Shown: positions 19,900-29,624, counted from the first letter of the stretch. The stretch is DNA of 64,000 nt from Couchioplanes azureus (GCF_014648355.1 NZ_BMQY01000001.1:1108757-1172756), one strand, 5' to 3'. The notes: generated from the letters alone by a model not told the origin. Numbers and translations are program-made.

Positions 19900-19933
19900 G
19901 CGGGCGCCGATTCCTTGCGGAACCGGCGCCCGC
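19900..19933 (-). terminator. intercistronic hairpin after oppA
   Basis: gcgggcgccg (19900-19909) pairs with cggcgcccgc (19924-19933). In solute-binding-protein operons such hairpins commonly protect the binding-protein message and limit read-through, so this one may set oppA above oppBDF. Confidence 0.6.
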
Positions 19934-19996
19934 CTACTGCGGGCGGCCTTCACCTGCCCTTCGATCTACCCGTTACTGAATGCGGGCGAGGTTTTC

Positions 19997-21763
19997 CTAC
20001 TTACCGTCGCTGACGCCGAGGGCCTGGAAGTCGACCATGCCGAACGCGTCGTGGACGTAGACGTTCGTCAGCCGCGGGTTGCGGTAGTTGAGCGCCTTGT
20101 CGAAGACGAAGGGCAGGTAGTACGCGCCCTCCATGACCTTCTGGTTGAGCTGCTTGTAGATCTCCGCGGCCTTGGCCGGGTCGGTCTGCAGGGCGGCCTC
20201 GTCGAACATCTTGTCGATCGACGGGTCCGAGATCTCGGCCAGGTTGTAGTTGCCGTTCTTCTGGATGTAACGGCTGTCCACGAGCGCCTGCAGGTAACCG
20301 GTGCCGGTCTGCCAGTCGGCACCCCAGCCGCCGATGATGATGCCGTAGCCCTTCTTGTGGACGTTGTCCGGCGAGCCCGTGACCGACGCGACCTGCGAGC
20401 CGTCGTACTGGTCGATGGTGGCCTTGATGCCCACGGCGCCCAGCGCGGCCTGGAGCGCCTCGGCGGTCTTGACCTCGGCGGGACGGTTGTTACGGACCGC
20501 GATGATCGTGTTGAAGCCCTCGGCCTTGCCACAGGCGGCGAGCGCCTGCTTGGCCTTGTCCGGCTGCGGCTTGCCCGGCAGGCGACCGTACGGGTCGTAG
20601 TTCGGGTCGGAGCCGGCGATGTTCGGCGGCAGCATGTTCGTGCCGATGTCGCCACCGGCCACCGGGCCGCCACGGGCGGTCTGCAGCGAGGTCGGGTCGG
20701 CCGCGTAGATCACGGCCTTGCGGCACTCGATGTTGTCGAAGGGCGCGACCTTGGTGGACATGGCCGCGTACCGGATGAAGCCGGTGCTCGGCGCGTCCGA
20801 GTAGGCCTTCTTCTTCGGGTCCTGCAGGATCTCGGCGCGGGCCTTCGCCTGCACACCGGTCTGGCCGGTGTCGATGTCGGCGGTGCCGGCCAGCAGCCGG
20901 GAGTCCAGGTCCTCGGCGTTGGTCGTGATGGTCAGGTTGACCGCGTCCGGCAGCGCCTTGCGGATCGTGTCGGTGCTGGGGTCCCAGTTCGGGTTGCGCA
21001 CCATCTTGAGGCTCTTGCCCGGGGCGTACTCGGTGATCATGTACGGGCCCGAGGCGGCCGGCTTCTCGCCGTACTTGGCGCCGGTGTCCCGGGCCTTCGG
21101 GACGGGGCCCGCGCCCGGCATGGCGAGCAGGTAGGGCAGGTCACCGAACGGCTTGGCGAGCTTGAAGACGATGGTCGAGTCGTCCGGCGTCTCGACCGAC
21201 TTCAGGCCCAGCTTGTTGGGGTCGGTGTCCTTGTAGGGGCCCTTGTAGTTCTGGCCCTGGTCCAGGTGCTCGATCAGGTACGTCGGCCCACCGGGAACGA
21301 CGTCCTGCGCGAAGACGCGCTCGATGCCGTACTTGATGTCCTTCGACGTGATCGGGGTGCCGTCGTCGAACTTGATGCCCGACTTCAGCTTGAAGGTGTA
21401 GGTCTTCTTGTCCGCGCTGATCTCGGGCGCCGCCGCCGCGAGGTCGGGCTTCAGCTCGAGGCCCGACTTACCGGGCGCCGCGGCGTAGTCCATCAGCTTG
21501 CGGGTGTAGAGGCGGTTGAGATTCCACACGAAGGCGTAGTAACCCCGGACGGGGTCCCACGAGTCGGCGTCCTGCGAGCTCCACAGGTTGAGCGTGCCGC
21601 CCTTCTTGTCGCTCGCGTTGACGACCGACGTGACCGCGGCGTTGAAGGCGCTCTTACCCTCGCCGCTCTTGTTCTCGCTGCTGGAGTTGCCACCGCAAGC
21701 GGCGGTGAGCCCCAACGCGACGACGGCACCAGCGGCCGCCACCACCCTTGTCTTGCTGACCAC
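19997..21763 (-). CDS. oppA: oligopeptide ABC transporter substrate-binding lipoprotein
   Basis: An SBP family 5 protein that captures peptides outside the membrane. GTG 21763 follows GGAG and gives 588 residues starting MVSKTRVVAAAGAVVALGLT with lipobox TAACG. The domain starts GGTLNLWSSQDADSWDP, and YTFKLKSGIKFDDGTPITSKD is the characteristic strand-helix region. It sits between the oppC and oppB genes, an order found in some actinobacterial opp operons. Confidence 0.93.
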   Translation of the reverse strand: MVSKTRVVAAAGAVVALGLTAACGGNSSSENKSGEGKSAFNAAVTSVVNASDKKGGTLNLWSSQDADSWDPVRGYYAFVWNLNRLYTRKLMDYAAAPGKSGLELKPDLAAAAPEISADKKTYTFKLKSGIKFDDGTPITSKDIKYGIERVFAQDVVPGGPTYLIEHLDQGQNYKGPYKDTDPNKLGLKSVETPDDSTIVFKLAKPFGDLPYLLAMPGAGPVPKARDTGAKYGEKPAASGPYMITEYAPGKSLKMVRNPNWDPSTDTIRKALPDAVNLTITTNAEDLDSRLLAGTADIDTGQTGVQAKARAEILQDPKKKAYSDAPSTGFIRYAAMSTKVAPFDNIECRKAVIYAADPTSLQTARGGPVAGGDIGTNMLPPNIAGSDPNYDPYGRLPGKPQPDKAKQALAACGKAEGFNTIIAVRNNRPAEVKTAEALQAALGAVGIKATIDQYDGSQVASVTGSPDNVHKKGYGIIIGGWGADWQTGTGYLQALVDSRYIQKNGNYNLAEISDPSIDKMFDEAALQTDPAKAAEIYKQLNQKVMEGAYYLPFVFDKALNYRNPRLTNVYVHDAFGMVDFQALGVSDGK

Positions 21764-21846
21764 CTGTTCTCCTACCTCCTCGAAACGGAACCATTGGTTC
21801 CGTGAACCATGCGATGGTGCACCGGGCACGTGTCACCCTGCGGTGA

Positions 21847-22854
21847 TCAACGGGCCTTCGGATCGAGGGCGTCACGCAGGCCGTCACCGAAGAGGTTGAA
21901 GGCCAGTACGGTCACGAAGATCATGACGCCCGGAATGATCATGTACATCGGATCGGACGTGTAGTAGCTCAACGCCTCCGACAGCATGCCGCCCCACGAG
22001 GGATTCGGCGGCGGAATGCCCACACCCAGGAAGCTCAGCGCGGCGTCCGTCAGGATGTTGGTGGGGATGATCAAGGTGGTGTAGACGAGGATCGGCGCGG
22101 CCAGGTTGGGCAGCAGCTCCCGGAAGAGGATGCGTCCCGACCGGGCACCGAGGCTCTTCGAGGCCTCGACGAACTCCCGCTCCCGCAGGGAGAGCGTCTG
22201 CCCGCGGACGATGCGCCCGATGTACGGCCAGCCGAAGAAGCCGATGACGCCGATCAGCACGATCACTCGCGACCAGCGCCCGTCCAGTCCGAACAGGTCG
22301 TCGGGGAGGACGGAGACCAGGGCGATCGCGAAGAGCAGCTGCGGGAACGCCAGCAGGAAGTCCATCACCCGGCTGATCACCGAGTCGACCCAGCCGCCCA
22401 GGTAGCCGGCGGCGAGGCCGAACAGGCTGCCGAGCACGGTGGAAACGATCGCGGAGAACACCGCGACGACCAGGGTGGTCTGTGCGCCGTAGACGATGCG
22501 GCTGAAGACGTCACGGCCGGACGTCGGCTCCACGCCGAAGATGAATTCCTTGCTGATGCCGCCCCAGGGACCGATCGGCGTGCCGAGGGTGGGATCGATC
22601 TGGTCATTGTGGAACTCGTTGATCGGGTGTCCCCACCACCGCGTGAGCAGCGGCGCGAGGATCGCAATGATCACGAGACCGATCACGACCGCGCCGCCGG
22701 TCATGGCGACCTTGTCACGCTTGAGCCGCCGCCAGGCGATCTGCTTCAGCGACCGGCCGGCGACCGCCTTCTCGCCGCTGTCGCGGACGTCGGCGGGGTC
22801 GTCGGTGGGCGCCGAACGCTCATCGGTAATCGACGCCTCTGGGCCGATCGACAT
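21847..22854 (-). CDS. oppC: oligopeptide ABC transporter permease
   Basis: A second inner-membrane permease, 335 residues, with an N-terminal cytosolic tail and the OppC-N segment (SLKQIAWRRLKRDKVAMTGG) before the first membrane helix. The EAA loop reads REFVEASKSLGARSGRILFR at about residues 225-245, and the C-terminus FNLFGDGLRDALDPKAR is typical of OppC/DppC. It is the first gene of the operon. Confidence 0.93.
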   Translation of the reverse strand: MSIGPEASITDERSAPTDDPADVRDSGEKAVAGRSLKQIAWRRLKRDKVAMTGGAVVIGLVIIAILAPLLTRWWGHPINEFHNDQIDPTLGTPIGPWGGISKEFIFGVEPTSGRDVFSRIVYGAQTTLVVAVFSAIVSTVLGSLFGLAAGYLGGWVDSVISRVMDFLLAFPQLLFAIALVSVLPDDLFGLDGRWSRVIVLIGVIGFFGWPYIGRIVRGQTLSLREREFVEASKSLGARSGRILFRELLPNLAAPILVYTTLIIPTNILTDAALSFLGVGIPPPNPSWGGMLSEALSYYTSDPMYMIIPGVMIFVTVLAFNLFGDGLRDALDPKAR

Positions 22855-23369
22855 CTAACCGCCGGTCCTTTCCCCGGCTGCCGACACCACAGGTCCAAGG
22901 CCGCGAGGCGATGGCTCCCGTAGTGCTCCGGCAACCGATCGGTTACGCAAGCCTCGAGTGCCGTCCCCCGAATACCGCGGCCTGGTCGGCCGGGGAAGCG
23001 GGGGCACCGGATGGCGTGTGTGCCGCCATCGTTAGGAACATTCACCTACTGCGGGGATGTGGTCAAGGCCACCACCGCCTCGCGACTGCTGTTCGTGTCT
23101 CGCCCGTGATGTGACCGTTATCTGAGTGTCCGCCAAGACCGAAATTTACGGTGTACGCGGCCGAGAAGCGTAAGATATCGGGCGATTGACGAGAGTTACC
23201 GGTCGGAAACTTAGAGAGACCGCCGAGGGGCCGCGCGGCCGATAAGCAGGTCGTACGGCCGTGGGAGGCTGGGTGGTCAACACTCGGCCGTTAGGCCGAT
23301 GGCGCAATTTCCGGTTCGAGAGACGCCTTCATATATGGCGATTAACGAATGGACATTCGGCCGACGCTG
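22855..23369. other. intergenic region, opp operon promoter side
   Basis: About 515 bases separate the start of oppC from the end of recR. I see no open frame with coding character and no RNA fold. The opp promoter should lie here; AT-richer patches occur near 23120-23180 but no box pair is certain. Confidence 0.6.
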
Positions 23370-23963
23370 TCAGACCGCGCGGCGCCCTTCGAACGCGCGG
23401 CCCAATGTGATCTCGTCCGCGTACTCCAGATCGCCGCCGACCGGCAGCCCGCTCGCCAGCCGGGTCACCGCGATCCCCATCGGCTTCACCATCAGCGCCA
23501 GATAGGTGGCGGTCGCCTCACCCTCGGTGTTCGGGTCGGTGGCCAGGATCAGCTCCCGCACCTCACCCGTGCCGAGGCGGGCCAGGAGCTCGCGAATGCG
23601 CAGGTTGTCGGGCCCGATGCCCTCCAGCGGATTGATGGCGCCACCCAGGACGTGATACCGCCCGCGGAACTCGCCGGTGCGCTCGATCGCCACGACGTCC
23701 TTGGGCTCCTCGACGACGCAGAGCACCTCGTTGGTACGGCGCGTGTCCCGGCACACCCGGCACTGCTCGGACTCGGCGACGTTGAAGCAGGTCGTGCAGA
23801 AGCGGACCAGCTCCTTCACCTTGCGCAGGGAGGTGGCCAGCCGGTTCACGTCGGCGGGATCCGCGGAGAGGATGTGGAACGCGATCCGCTGGGCGCTCTT
23901 GGGGCCGACGCCCGGGAGCCGGCCCAGCTCGTCGATCAGGTCCTGGATGGCGCCTTCGTACAC
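23370..23963 (-). CDS. recR: recombination protein RecR
   Basis: RecR helps RecF and RecO load RecA on gapped DNA. The helix-hairpin-helix [20 protein letters not shown] is at about residues 13-32, the four-Cys zinc finger CTTC...CRVC at about 57-72, and the Toprim domain follows with [15 protein letters not shown]. 197 residues is exactly the family length. It lies directly after ybaB and dnaX in the conserved order dnaX-ybaB-recR. Confidence 0.97.
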   Translation of the reverse strand: MYEGAIQDLIDELGRLPGVGPKSAQRIAFHILSADPADVNRLATSLRKVKELVRFCTTCFNVAESEQCRVCRDTRRTNEVLCVVEEPKDVVAIERTGEFRGRYHVLGGAINPLEGIGPDNLRIRELLARLGTGEVRELILATDPNTEGEATATYLALMVKPMGIAVTRLASGLPVGGDLEYADEITLGRAFEGRRAV

Positions 23964-23967
23964 GGGC

Positions 23968-24300
23968 TCAGAACCCCGGCAGGGTCAGGCCACCGAGACC
24001 GCCGGTGGCCGGGCCCATCTTCTGCTCGGTGAGCTCCCGCTGCGCCTCGGCGGCATTGTGGATCGCCGCAAGCACCAGATCCTCGAGCGTCTCGACGTCG
24101 TCGGCGTCGACCGCCTTCGGGTCGATCTTCACGGACTTGAACTCGCCGAGTCCGGTCACGACCACGGTGACGAGGCCACCACCGGCGGTGCCGGTGAGCT
24201 CGGCCTCGGCCAGCTCGGCCTGCGCCTGGGCGACCTGCTGCTGCATCTTCTGCGCCTGCTTCATGATCTGCTGCATGTTCGGCTGTCCACCGGGGCGCAT
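23968..24300 (-). CDS. YbaB/EbfC-family nucleoid-associated protein
   Basis: A small DNA-binding protein that acts as a dimer on the nucleoid. Start [19 protein letters not shown] at ATG 24300 with AGGAG seven bases upstream; 110 residues. The long Gln-rich helix and the strand [18 protein letters not shown] are diagnostic. The spacing to recR is 4 bases and the gene follows dnaX. Confidence 0.95.
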   Translation of the reverse strand: MRPGGQPNMQQIMKQAQKMQQQVAQAQAELAEAELTGTAGGGLVTVVVTGLGEFKSVKIDPKAVDADDVETLEDLVLAAIHNAAEAQRELTEQKMGPATGGLGGLTLPGF

Positions 24301-24371
24301 ACGAATCTCCTCAGTCAGGGGGATGGTCGGCTTCATTGTCCCGTGCGCAGCGGCGAACCGCGGCAGCCGGG

Positions 24372-27300
24372 TCAGGACTCGCTGATCTTCTCCGCCCCGA
24401 AGACCTCCTGCAGCAGCCGCACGGCCTGCTGCTCACTGCTCTGCCGCGCCGTCTTCTCGTCGATCACGTCGTCGAGCGGCTCGTCACCGGGATCGAACCC
24501 CTCCCACGCCGCCGGATCCCCGCCGCTCCCGGCGGCTCCGCGCACGGTCGCGTTGGCCCCGAGCGCCCCGCCGCCCGCCCGAGTGGTTCCGTTGACCCCG
24601 CCCAGCGCGCCGCTGCCCGCACGAGTGGTTGCGTTCGCCCCGCCCAGCGCGCCGCTGCCCGCACGAGTGGTTGCGTTGGCCCCGCCCAGCGCCCCACCAG
24701 CCGCGCGAGTGGTTCCGTTGGCGTCGCCCGGCGCGCCGTTGGCCGCGCGGACTGCCCCGTCCCGAACTGTCCCGTGGGCGCCGCGAGCCGCCTCGTCGCC
24801 ACCCTGGACCGAGCCATAGCCACCGCCGGCCATGTCGTGGCCGCGGCCACCGGCTCCTGGGAGCGGGCCGTCGTACTCGGGGTCGTACGGCGCCTCCTCG
24901 GTCGGTGAGCCGTCGGACCAGGAGGTGCTTCCGGCGGCGTGGCCGCGGCTCGCGCCGGCTGCGGCTCCGCTCGGAGCTGCGTGCGGTGCGGCACGTCCGC
25001 CAGCGGCCGCCGCACCCCGGGCGGCCGCACCCCGGGCCGCCGCGGCCCGAGCCGCGGCGATCCCCCGGCTCGGCGCACTCGACCCGCTCGATCCGGCGAC
25101 TGTCCCGGGTGGATCGTTACGAGGAACCGCCCGCGTTTCAGGCACCGAGGCGGCGCGATCCCGGCCGGCATCGGCACTGTTGCCCGCACCGCTCCCAGGG
25201 TCGCCAATCCGCCCGGGAACCACGGGCTCGGGCCAATCGTCGTCGCCCTCCTCCGCCGCCGTAGAAACAGCCCCGGAGGGAGAAGCCGCCTGATCCTCGA
25301 CCCGGATCGAAGCCGGGCCCGGGACCTGATCCGCTGCCGGGGCGTGTCCCGTGGTGGCGACCTGGCCCGCCGTCGCCGCCTGCCCCACCGTCGCGACCCG
25401 GCCCGGCATTGCCGCCTCGCCTACCGTTGCGGCCTGGCCCGTCATTGCCGCCTGGCCCACCGTCGCCGCCTGGCGCGTCATTGCCGCCTGGCCCACCGTC
25501 GCCGCCTGGCGCGTCATTGCCGCCTGGCCCATCGTCGCCGCCTGGCGCGTCATTGCCGCCTGGCCCACCGTCGCCGCCTGGCCCGTCATTGCCGCCTGGC
25601 CCACCGTTGCGACCTGCCCCGCCGTCGCGGCATGGTCCGCTGTCGCGGCATGGTCCGCGATGGGAGCTTGGGTCGGCGTGGGGGCCTGGGCCGCGGTGGG
25701 GGTCGGAGACGCCAGTCCGCCGGGCTTGACGGGTTCCGGCCAGCCTCCGTCGTCCTCCTCGTCGGCCGAGCCCTGGGAGGCGGTCGCGGCCTGCCGGGCA
25801 GACGCGCCCGGTGCGCCGCGTCCCTGAGTGGGCGTCCGCTGCTCCGGGGCGTCCTGGACAACCGGCCGGGATTGCTGGTAGCCGGAGTCCTGCGGGCCAT
25901 GCGCATCCTGCGGGTCACGGGGGGCCGGGCCGCCACCGTCCTGCGGGCCCCGGGGTGTGGGGCGTCCGCCGCCTCCCTGCGAGGGTCCGCCCTCGCCTGC
26001 CACGTCGCAGCGGATCTGCCAGCGGCCCCCGAGCTCCTCGTAGAGCGCATCGGCGATGAGCTGCGGCTCCGCAGCGACCATCCGGGCGTGCGCGGGGAAG
26101 CGGAACGTCAGCACGACGGTCTGGCCTTCGAGCTCGCGGACCGTGGCGCCCTGGGCCAGCGCGGCGATCTTCTTACTCTTCCGGCCGACCGCCACCATGA
26201 TCTGCGGCCAGACCTCGCGGATCGATGCCACGGTGAGCTGCCCCGGCACGGCAGCGGCCGCAACGCCCGGCTCTTCAGGTGCGTCGGGCATCAGACCGGC
26301 CGGCTCGGACGCGCCCGGCACGACACCAGCCGACCGCGACCCGCCAGGCACCACACCAGCCGAGCCCGACGCCTCAGTCACCAGACCAGCCGGCCCCGAC
26401 GCGCCCGACACCACACCGGCCGGATCGGGTCGTCGCGGTTCCGGTGCCCGAGACGTCGGCGTCGCGGAAGCGGGAGCAGACGAGTCGGACGTGGACCTCG
26501 ATGGGAAAGCCTCGGGCTCGGACGACCCAGCGAACGGCCCGGTCACCACTCCTTCGGGACCACCTCGCTCGTCAGCGCCGCCGTGTCCTGTCTGCTCATG
26601 GGTGCCGCCGTGGCCCGTCGCGGCCGTAGCGGCACCTGCGCCCTCCGCTACGCCGGTCGACGCGGAGACGGCGTTCGTCGGGGCGGATCCGGCAACCCCA
26701 GCGGGAGCGGGCCCCGCGACCGGAGCGGGGGCGGGGACGGGGGCGGGCCCCGCCACGGGAGCGGGAGCGGGCCCCGCCACGGAAGCGGGAGCGGGCTCCG
26801 CGACGGAAGCGGGAGCGGGCTCCGCGACGGAAGCGGGCGTGACGGGTGCGGACTCTGCGGGTGGGCCGGCGGCGGGTGAGTTTCCTGCTGAAGGGCCGCG
26901 GCGGGCTGCTGCTGCCGCGGCGCGCGCCGCGGACAAGCCGACGCCGGCTACCGATGATGCGGTGGTGGGCGACGGCTGCGTCGGCGCCGGGGACGGGTGC
27001 TCCGGGCGTACGGAATCGTGGTCGGACGTCAGGGTGAGCCGCCGCTCCATGCGCTCCAGACGCTGCAGGAGCGCGCCGCTGGAGTCGTCGGCGCCGGGCA
27101 GGAGCATGCGGGCGGTGATGAGTTCGAGCAGCAGTCGCGGTGCGGTCGTGCCGCGCATCTCGACCAAACCGTTGTGCACGATGTCGGCGCAGCGGGAGAG
27201 GGTCGCCGGGCCGAGGCGGGTCGCCTGGGCGCCCATCTGCTCGAGCTGGTCGGCCGGGCCGTCGATCAGGCCCTTGGTGACGGCGTCCGGGACCTGTTGC

Positions 27301-28190
27301 AGGACGATCAGGTCACGGAAGCGTTCGAGCAGGTCGGACGCGAAGCGGCGAGGGTCGTGGCCGGCCTCGGCGACACGGTCGATCGTCTGGTAGGCCGCGG
27401 CGCCGTCGCCGGCGGCCAGCGCGTCGCACATCTCGTCGATCAGGGCGACGTCGGTCACGCCCAGCAGCGCCACCGCCCGCGCATAGTCGACGCCCTCGGG
27501 CCCGGCCCCGGCGATGAGCTGGTCGAGGACCGACAGCGTGTCCCGCGCGCTGCCCCCGCCTGCCCGCACGACCAGGGGAAAGACGGTGGGGTCGACGTGG
27601 ATACCCTCGGCCTCGGTCAACTGCTGAAGGTACGGCCGGAGCACCGCCGGCGGGATCAGCCGGAACGGGTAGTGATGGGTCCGCGACCGGATCGTGCCGA
27701 GCACCTTCTCCGGCTCGGTCGTGGCGAAGATGAACTTGACGTAGTCCGGCGGCTCCTCGACCAGCTTGAGCAGCGCGTTGAAGCCCGCCGACGACACCAT
27801 GTGGGCCTCGTCGATGACATAGATCTTGTAGCGGCTGTTGGCGGGCGCGAAGAATGCCTTCTCCCGCAGCTCACGCGCGTCGTCGACGCCGCCGTGACTG
27901 GCCGCGTCGATCTCGATGACGTCGATCGAACCGGCGCCGTCGTTGGCCAGCGACCTGCAGGAGCCGCAGGTGCCGCACGGCTCGGGAGTGGGACCCTGCT
28001 CACAGTTGAGCGAGCGGGCCAGGATGCGAGCGCTGGAGGTCTTGCCGCAGCCGCGCGGGCCGGAGAAGAGATAGGCATGGTGCAGCCGCCCGCTGCGCAA
28101 CGCCTGCGACAGCGGCTCGGTGACGTGCTCCTGCCCGATGACCTCGGCAAACGTGCGAGGACGGTACTTGCGGTAGAGGGCCAGTGCCAC
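24372..28190 (-). CDS. dnaX: DNA polymerase III gamma/tau subunit with greatly expanded repeat tail
   Basis: The clamp-loader ATPase. Residues 1-370 are the conserved core: LYRKYRPRTFAEVIGQEHV, Walker A GPRGCGKTSS, zinc finger CEQGPTPEPCGTCGSC, DEAH and sensor FIFATTEPEKV. The polymerase-binding domain (VREVWPQIM-like IREVWPQIMVAVG, KKIAALAQGATV) lies near residues 645-730. Around it are long Ala/Pro/Gly/Thr stretches with tandem peptide repeats of about 12-14 residues. 1272 residues is far longer than the roughly 600-850 common in actinobacteria; all the extra length is low-complexity. GTG 28190 follows GGAGGAGGCAGGA. ffs lies just upstream, as in related genomes. Confidence 0.95.
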   Translation of the reverse strand: MALALYRKYRPRTFAEVIGQEHVTEPLSQALRSGRLHHAYLFSGPRGCGKTSSARILARSLNCEQGPTPEPCGTCGSCRSLANDGAGSIDVIEIDAASHGGVDDARELREKAFFAPANSRYKIYVIDEAHMVSSAGFNALLKLVEEPPDYVKFIFATTEPEKVLGTIRSRTHHYPFRLIPPAVLRPYLQQLTEAEGIHVDPTVFPLVVRAGGGSARDTLSVLDQLIAGAGPEGVDYARAVALLGVTDVALIDEMCDALAAGDGAAAYQTIDRVAEAGHDPRRFASDLLERFRDLIVLQQVPDAVTKGLIDGPADQLEQMGAQATRLGPATLSRCADIVHNGLVEMRGTTAPRLLLELITARMLLPGADDSSGALLQRLERMERRLTLTSDHDSVRPEHPSPAPTQPSPTTASSVAGVGLSAARAAAAAARRGPSAGNSPAAGPPAESAPVTPASVAEPAPASVAEPAPASVAGPAPAPVAGPAPVPAPAPVAGPAPAGVAGSAPTNAVSASTGVAEGAGAATAATGHGGTHEQTGHGGADERGGPEGVVTGPFAGSSEPEAFPSRSTSDSSAPASATPTSRAPEPRRPDPAGVVSGASGPAGLVTEASGSAGVVPGGSRSAGVVPGASEPAGLMPDAPEEPGVAAAAVPGQLTVASIREVWPQIMVAVGRKSKKIAALAQGATVRELEGQTVVLTFRFPAHARMVAAEPQLIADALYEELGGRWQIRCDVAGEGGPSQGGGGRPTPRGPQDGGGPAPRDPQDAHGPQDSGYQQSRPVVQDAPEQRTPTQGRGAPGASARQAATASQGSADEEDDGGWPEPVKPGGLASPTPTAAQAPTPTQAPIADHAATADHAATAGQVATVGQAAMTGQAATVGQAAMTRQAATMGQAAMTRQAATVGQAAMTRQAATVGQAAMTGQAATVGEAAMPGRVATVGQAATAGQVATTGHAPAADQVPGPASIRVEDQAASPSGAVSTAAEEGDDDWPEPVVPGRIGDPGSGAGNSADAGRDRAASVPETRAVPRNDPPGTVAGSSGSSAPSRGIAAARAAAARGAAARGAAAAGGRAAPHAAPSGAAAGASRGHAAGSTSWSDGSPTEEAPYDPEYDGPLPGAGGRGHDMAGGGYGSVQGGDEAARGAHGTVRDGAVRAANGAPGDANGTTRAAGGALGGANATTRAGSGALGGANATTRAGSGALGGVNGTTRAGGGALGANATVRGAAGSGGDPAAWEGFDPGDEPLDDVIDEKTARQSSEQQAVRLLQEVFGAEKISES
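24580..24750. repeat. 42-bp coding repeat near the dnaX 3' end
   Basis: About four units encode the 14-residue peptide GALGGANATTRAGS on the minus strand. Copies differ by a few bases, and the reading frame is kept. Confidence 0.75.
25340..25680. repeat. 36-bp coding minisatellite inside dnaX
   Basis: Units such as gcctggcccaccgtcgcc and gcctggcgcgtcattgcc alternate about eight times. They encode AATVGQAAMTRQ-type peptides in the tau tail, strictly in multiples of three bases. Confidence 0.85.
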
Positions 28191-28264
28191 TCCTGCCTCC
28201 TCCTGACGACCGCGCCATTCTCCGTCGAGGGTGTGACAAGAACAAACGGCGTGCCCCAGAAGTG

Positions 28265-28361
28265 AAGGACCCCCCGTGCACCCGCCAGAGCCCGCTTATC
28301 CTTGCTGCCTTCCGGCCCTGGGGAGGTTCACGGGGTACGCGCCGCACGAGGGGCTGGGGAC
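28265..28361 (-). ncRNA. ffs: signal recognition particle RNA, small bacterial type
   Basis: The minus strand carries the conserved tip CCAGGGCCGGAAGGCAGCAA and the closing stem CCCCGTG (28329-28335) with CACGGGG (28272-28278). This RNA binds Ffh to target ribosomes to the membrane. It lies between dnaX and tRNA-Ser as in other actinobacteria. The core 28272-28335 is certain; the outer ends are estimated. Confidence 0.9.
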
Positions 28362-28438
28362 AGCGTACCCGCAGGGGCCGGTGGGCCACCGGGTGGTCCC
28401 GCGGAAACCGGTGGGACCGGGTCTGTATCCTGTCGGAC

Positions 28439-28526
28439 GGAGGATTCGCCTAGAGGCCTAGGGCGCACGCTTGGAAAGCGTGTTGGGTTCACACCCTCAC
28501 GAGTTCGAATCTCGTATCCTCCGCCA
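28439..28526 (+). tRNA. tRNA-Ser(GGA)
   Basis: Acceptor GGAGGAT/ATCCTCC, anticodon stem CACGC/GCGTG with loop TTGGAAA (anticodon GGA), long variable arm, T-loop TTCGAAT, discriminator G and encoded CCA. Confidence 0.97.
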
Positions 28527-28533
28527 CGCCGAG

Positions 28534-28565
28534 ACGCCCGGCGGACCACACGGTCCGCCGGGCGT
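28534..28565 (+). terminator. terminator of tRNA-Ser(GGA)
   Basis: acgcccggcggacc (28534-28547) pairs perfectly with ggtccgccgggcgt (28552-28565) around a 4-base loop, eight bases after the CCA end. Confidence 0.85.
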
Positions 28566-28723
28566 TCGTCATACCGGGCGAAAGCTGGCGCCGTCCGCCG
28601 GACGCTCTGGGCGGCGACGTGGCAAGGCCCGGATGGTCGTCACACTCCAGGCGGTCGTCGCGAGGCGGTCGTCGGGCTCACGGGCGCCATGGCGTTCCGG
28701 GCGGTCATCGGCCGCCGGCAGCG

Positions 28724-28796
28724 CAACGACCGCTAGGCGCTCGTCATACGCGCGGCCGTCGCAACGACCGCTAGGCGCTCGTCATACGCGCGGGCC
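28724..28796. repeat. tandem duplication, about 38-bp unit
   Basis: caacgaccgctaggcgctcg and the following tcatacgcgcg occur twice in a row. The gap between the tRNA-Ser terminator and the STAS gene (28566-28840) holds nothing else that I can support. Confidence 0.75.
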
Positions 28797-28840
28797 GATC
28801 GGGTCGGCCGCGCGGCGTACGCCGTGTCCGGCGGGGTCCG

Positions 28841-29215
28841 TCATATCTGCGCCGCCGCGATGGCGTCCTCCACCTCCGGGAAGATCGCGAAGTACCGGCT
28901 CAGGCCCACGGTGTCGAGCAGTTCGACGAGGAAACGGTTGGCGCCGGCGAAACTCAGCCAGCCGCCTCGTGCGGTGATGACCTGCTTGGCGGTGATGAAG
29001 GCGCTGAGCCCGACGGAGTCGCAGAAGTTGAGGGCGGACAGGTCGACGACGATCCGCGGGACCGGCCGTTCCAGCAGGTCCGCGAGGAGATGGTGGAGTT
29101 TCGGGGCGGTGTCGGCGTCGAGCTCGCCGCTCAGGCGGAGCACGGCGACGTCGGTGCGGTGGTCGGTCACAGTGGCCTGCATGGCATCGCTTTCGTCCTG
29201 GTTCGGTGGTTTCAC
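28841..29215 (-). CDS. STAS-domain anti-sigma factor antagonist
   Basis: A SpoIIAA/RsbV-like protein that switches partners with an anti-sigma kinase. The core includes VAVLRLSGELDADTAP and the phosphorylation-site segment LNFCDSVGLSAF, in which the Ser of DSVGL is the expected target. About 124 residues from GTG 29215, or 113 from ATG 29182; neither has a strong ribosome site. No kinase or sigma gene is adjacent, so the partners are encoded elsewhere. Confidence 0.9.
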   Translation of the reverse strand: MKPPNQDESDAMQATVTDHRTDVAVLRLSGELDADTAPKLHHLLADLLERPVPRIVVDLSALNFCDSVGLSAFITAKQVITARGGWLSFAGANRFLVELLDTVGLSRYFAIFPEVEDAIAAAQI

Positions 29216-29330
29216 AGGTTAGATGTGGCCGATCAGGCGATGGCGCACAAAGCGTCCGTCCAGATCACGCCGAGAAATCCGTATTACGCAACGCCGCGTA
29301 GCACCGAGCCGGTGGCCCGGGCAACGGAAA

Positions 29331-29358
29331 CGGGCCGGACCCCGTGGGGTCCGGCCCG
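29331..29358 (-). terminator. terminator of the 69-aa protein gene
   Basis: cgggccggacccc pairs perfectly with ggggtccggcccg around a 2-base centre, about 55 bases beyond the stop of the minus-strand gene. Confidence 0.7.
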
Positions 29359-29414
29359 TTCGTTGGCTGGCCGAGAGAAAGTTCGAGTGCGGCGCAGCCC
29401 GGCTCCTGGCGTCC

Positions 29415-29624
29415 TTAGAGCTGACGCCACTGCCAGCGTGGCCCGCGCCACGCGTCTGCCAGGATCAGCGCGGAGGCCTTTCCCGGACACTGCTGCACCT
29501 TGGATTTGCCCTGGGGGCCGCCCATCTGAGCTTCGACCTCCCAGATCTCCCCGTCGGTGCGGACGTAGACGTCCCGGCGCGCAAGTCGGACGTCACCATT
29601 CCACCAGTGCTGCTCAACTCTCAC
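29415..29624 (-). CDS. small conserved-looking hypothetical protein (69 aa)
   Basis: From GTG 29624 the frame reads MRVEQHWWNGDVRLARRDVY and later KASALILADAWRGPRWQWR. The balanced residue mix, the many Trp, the absence of low-complexity sequence and a clean downstream terminator all point to a real gene. The alternation of strands (VRLARRDVYVRTDGEIWEVEAQ) suggests a small beta fold. The function is unknown. Confidence 0.7.
   Translation of the reverse strand: MRVEQHWWNGDVRLARRDVYVRTDGEIWEVEAQMGGPQGKSKVQQCPGKASALILADAWRGPRWQWRQL

Noticed and set aside
25340-25680. Regular 36-bp repeats that look like a CRISPR array
   Set aside because: Units are contiguous without unique spacers, stay in the dnaX reading frame, and no cas gene is near.
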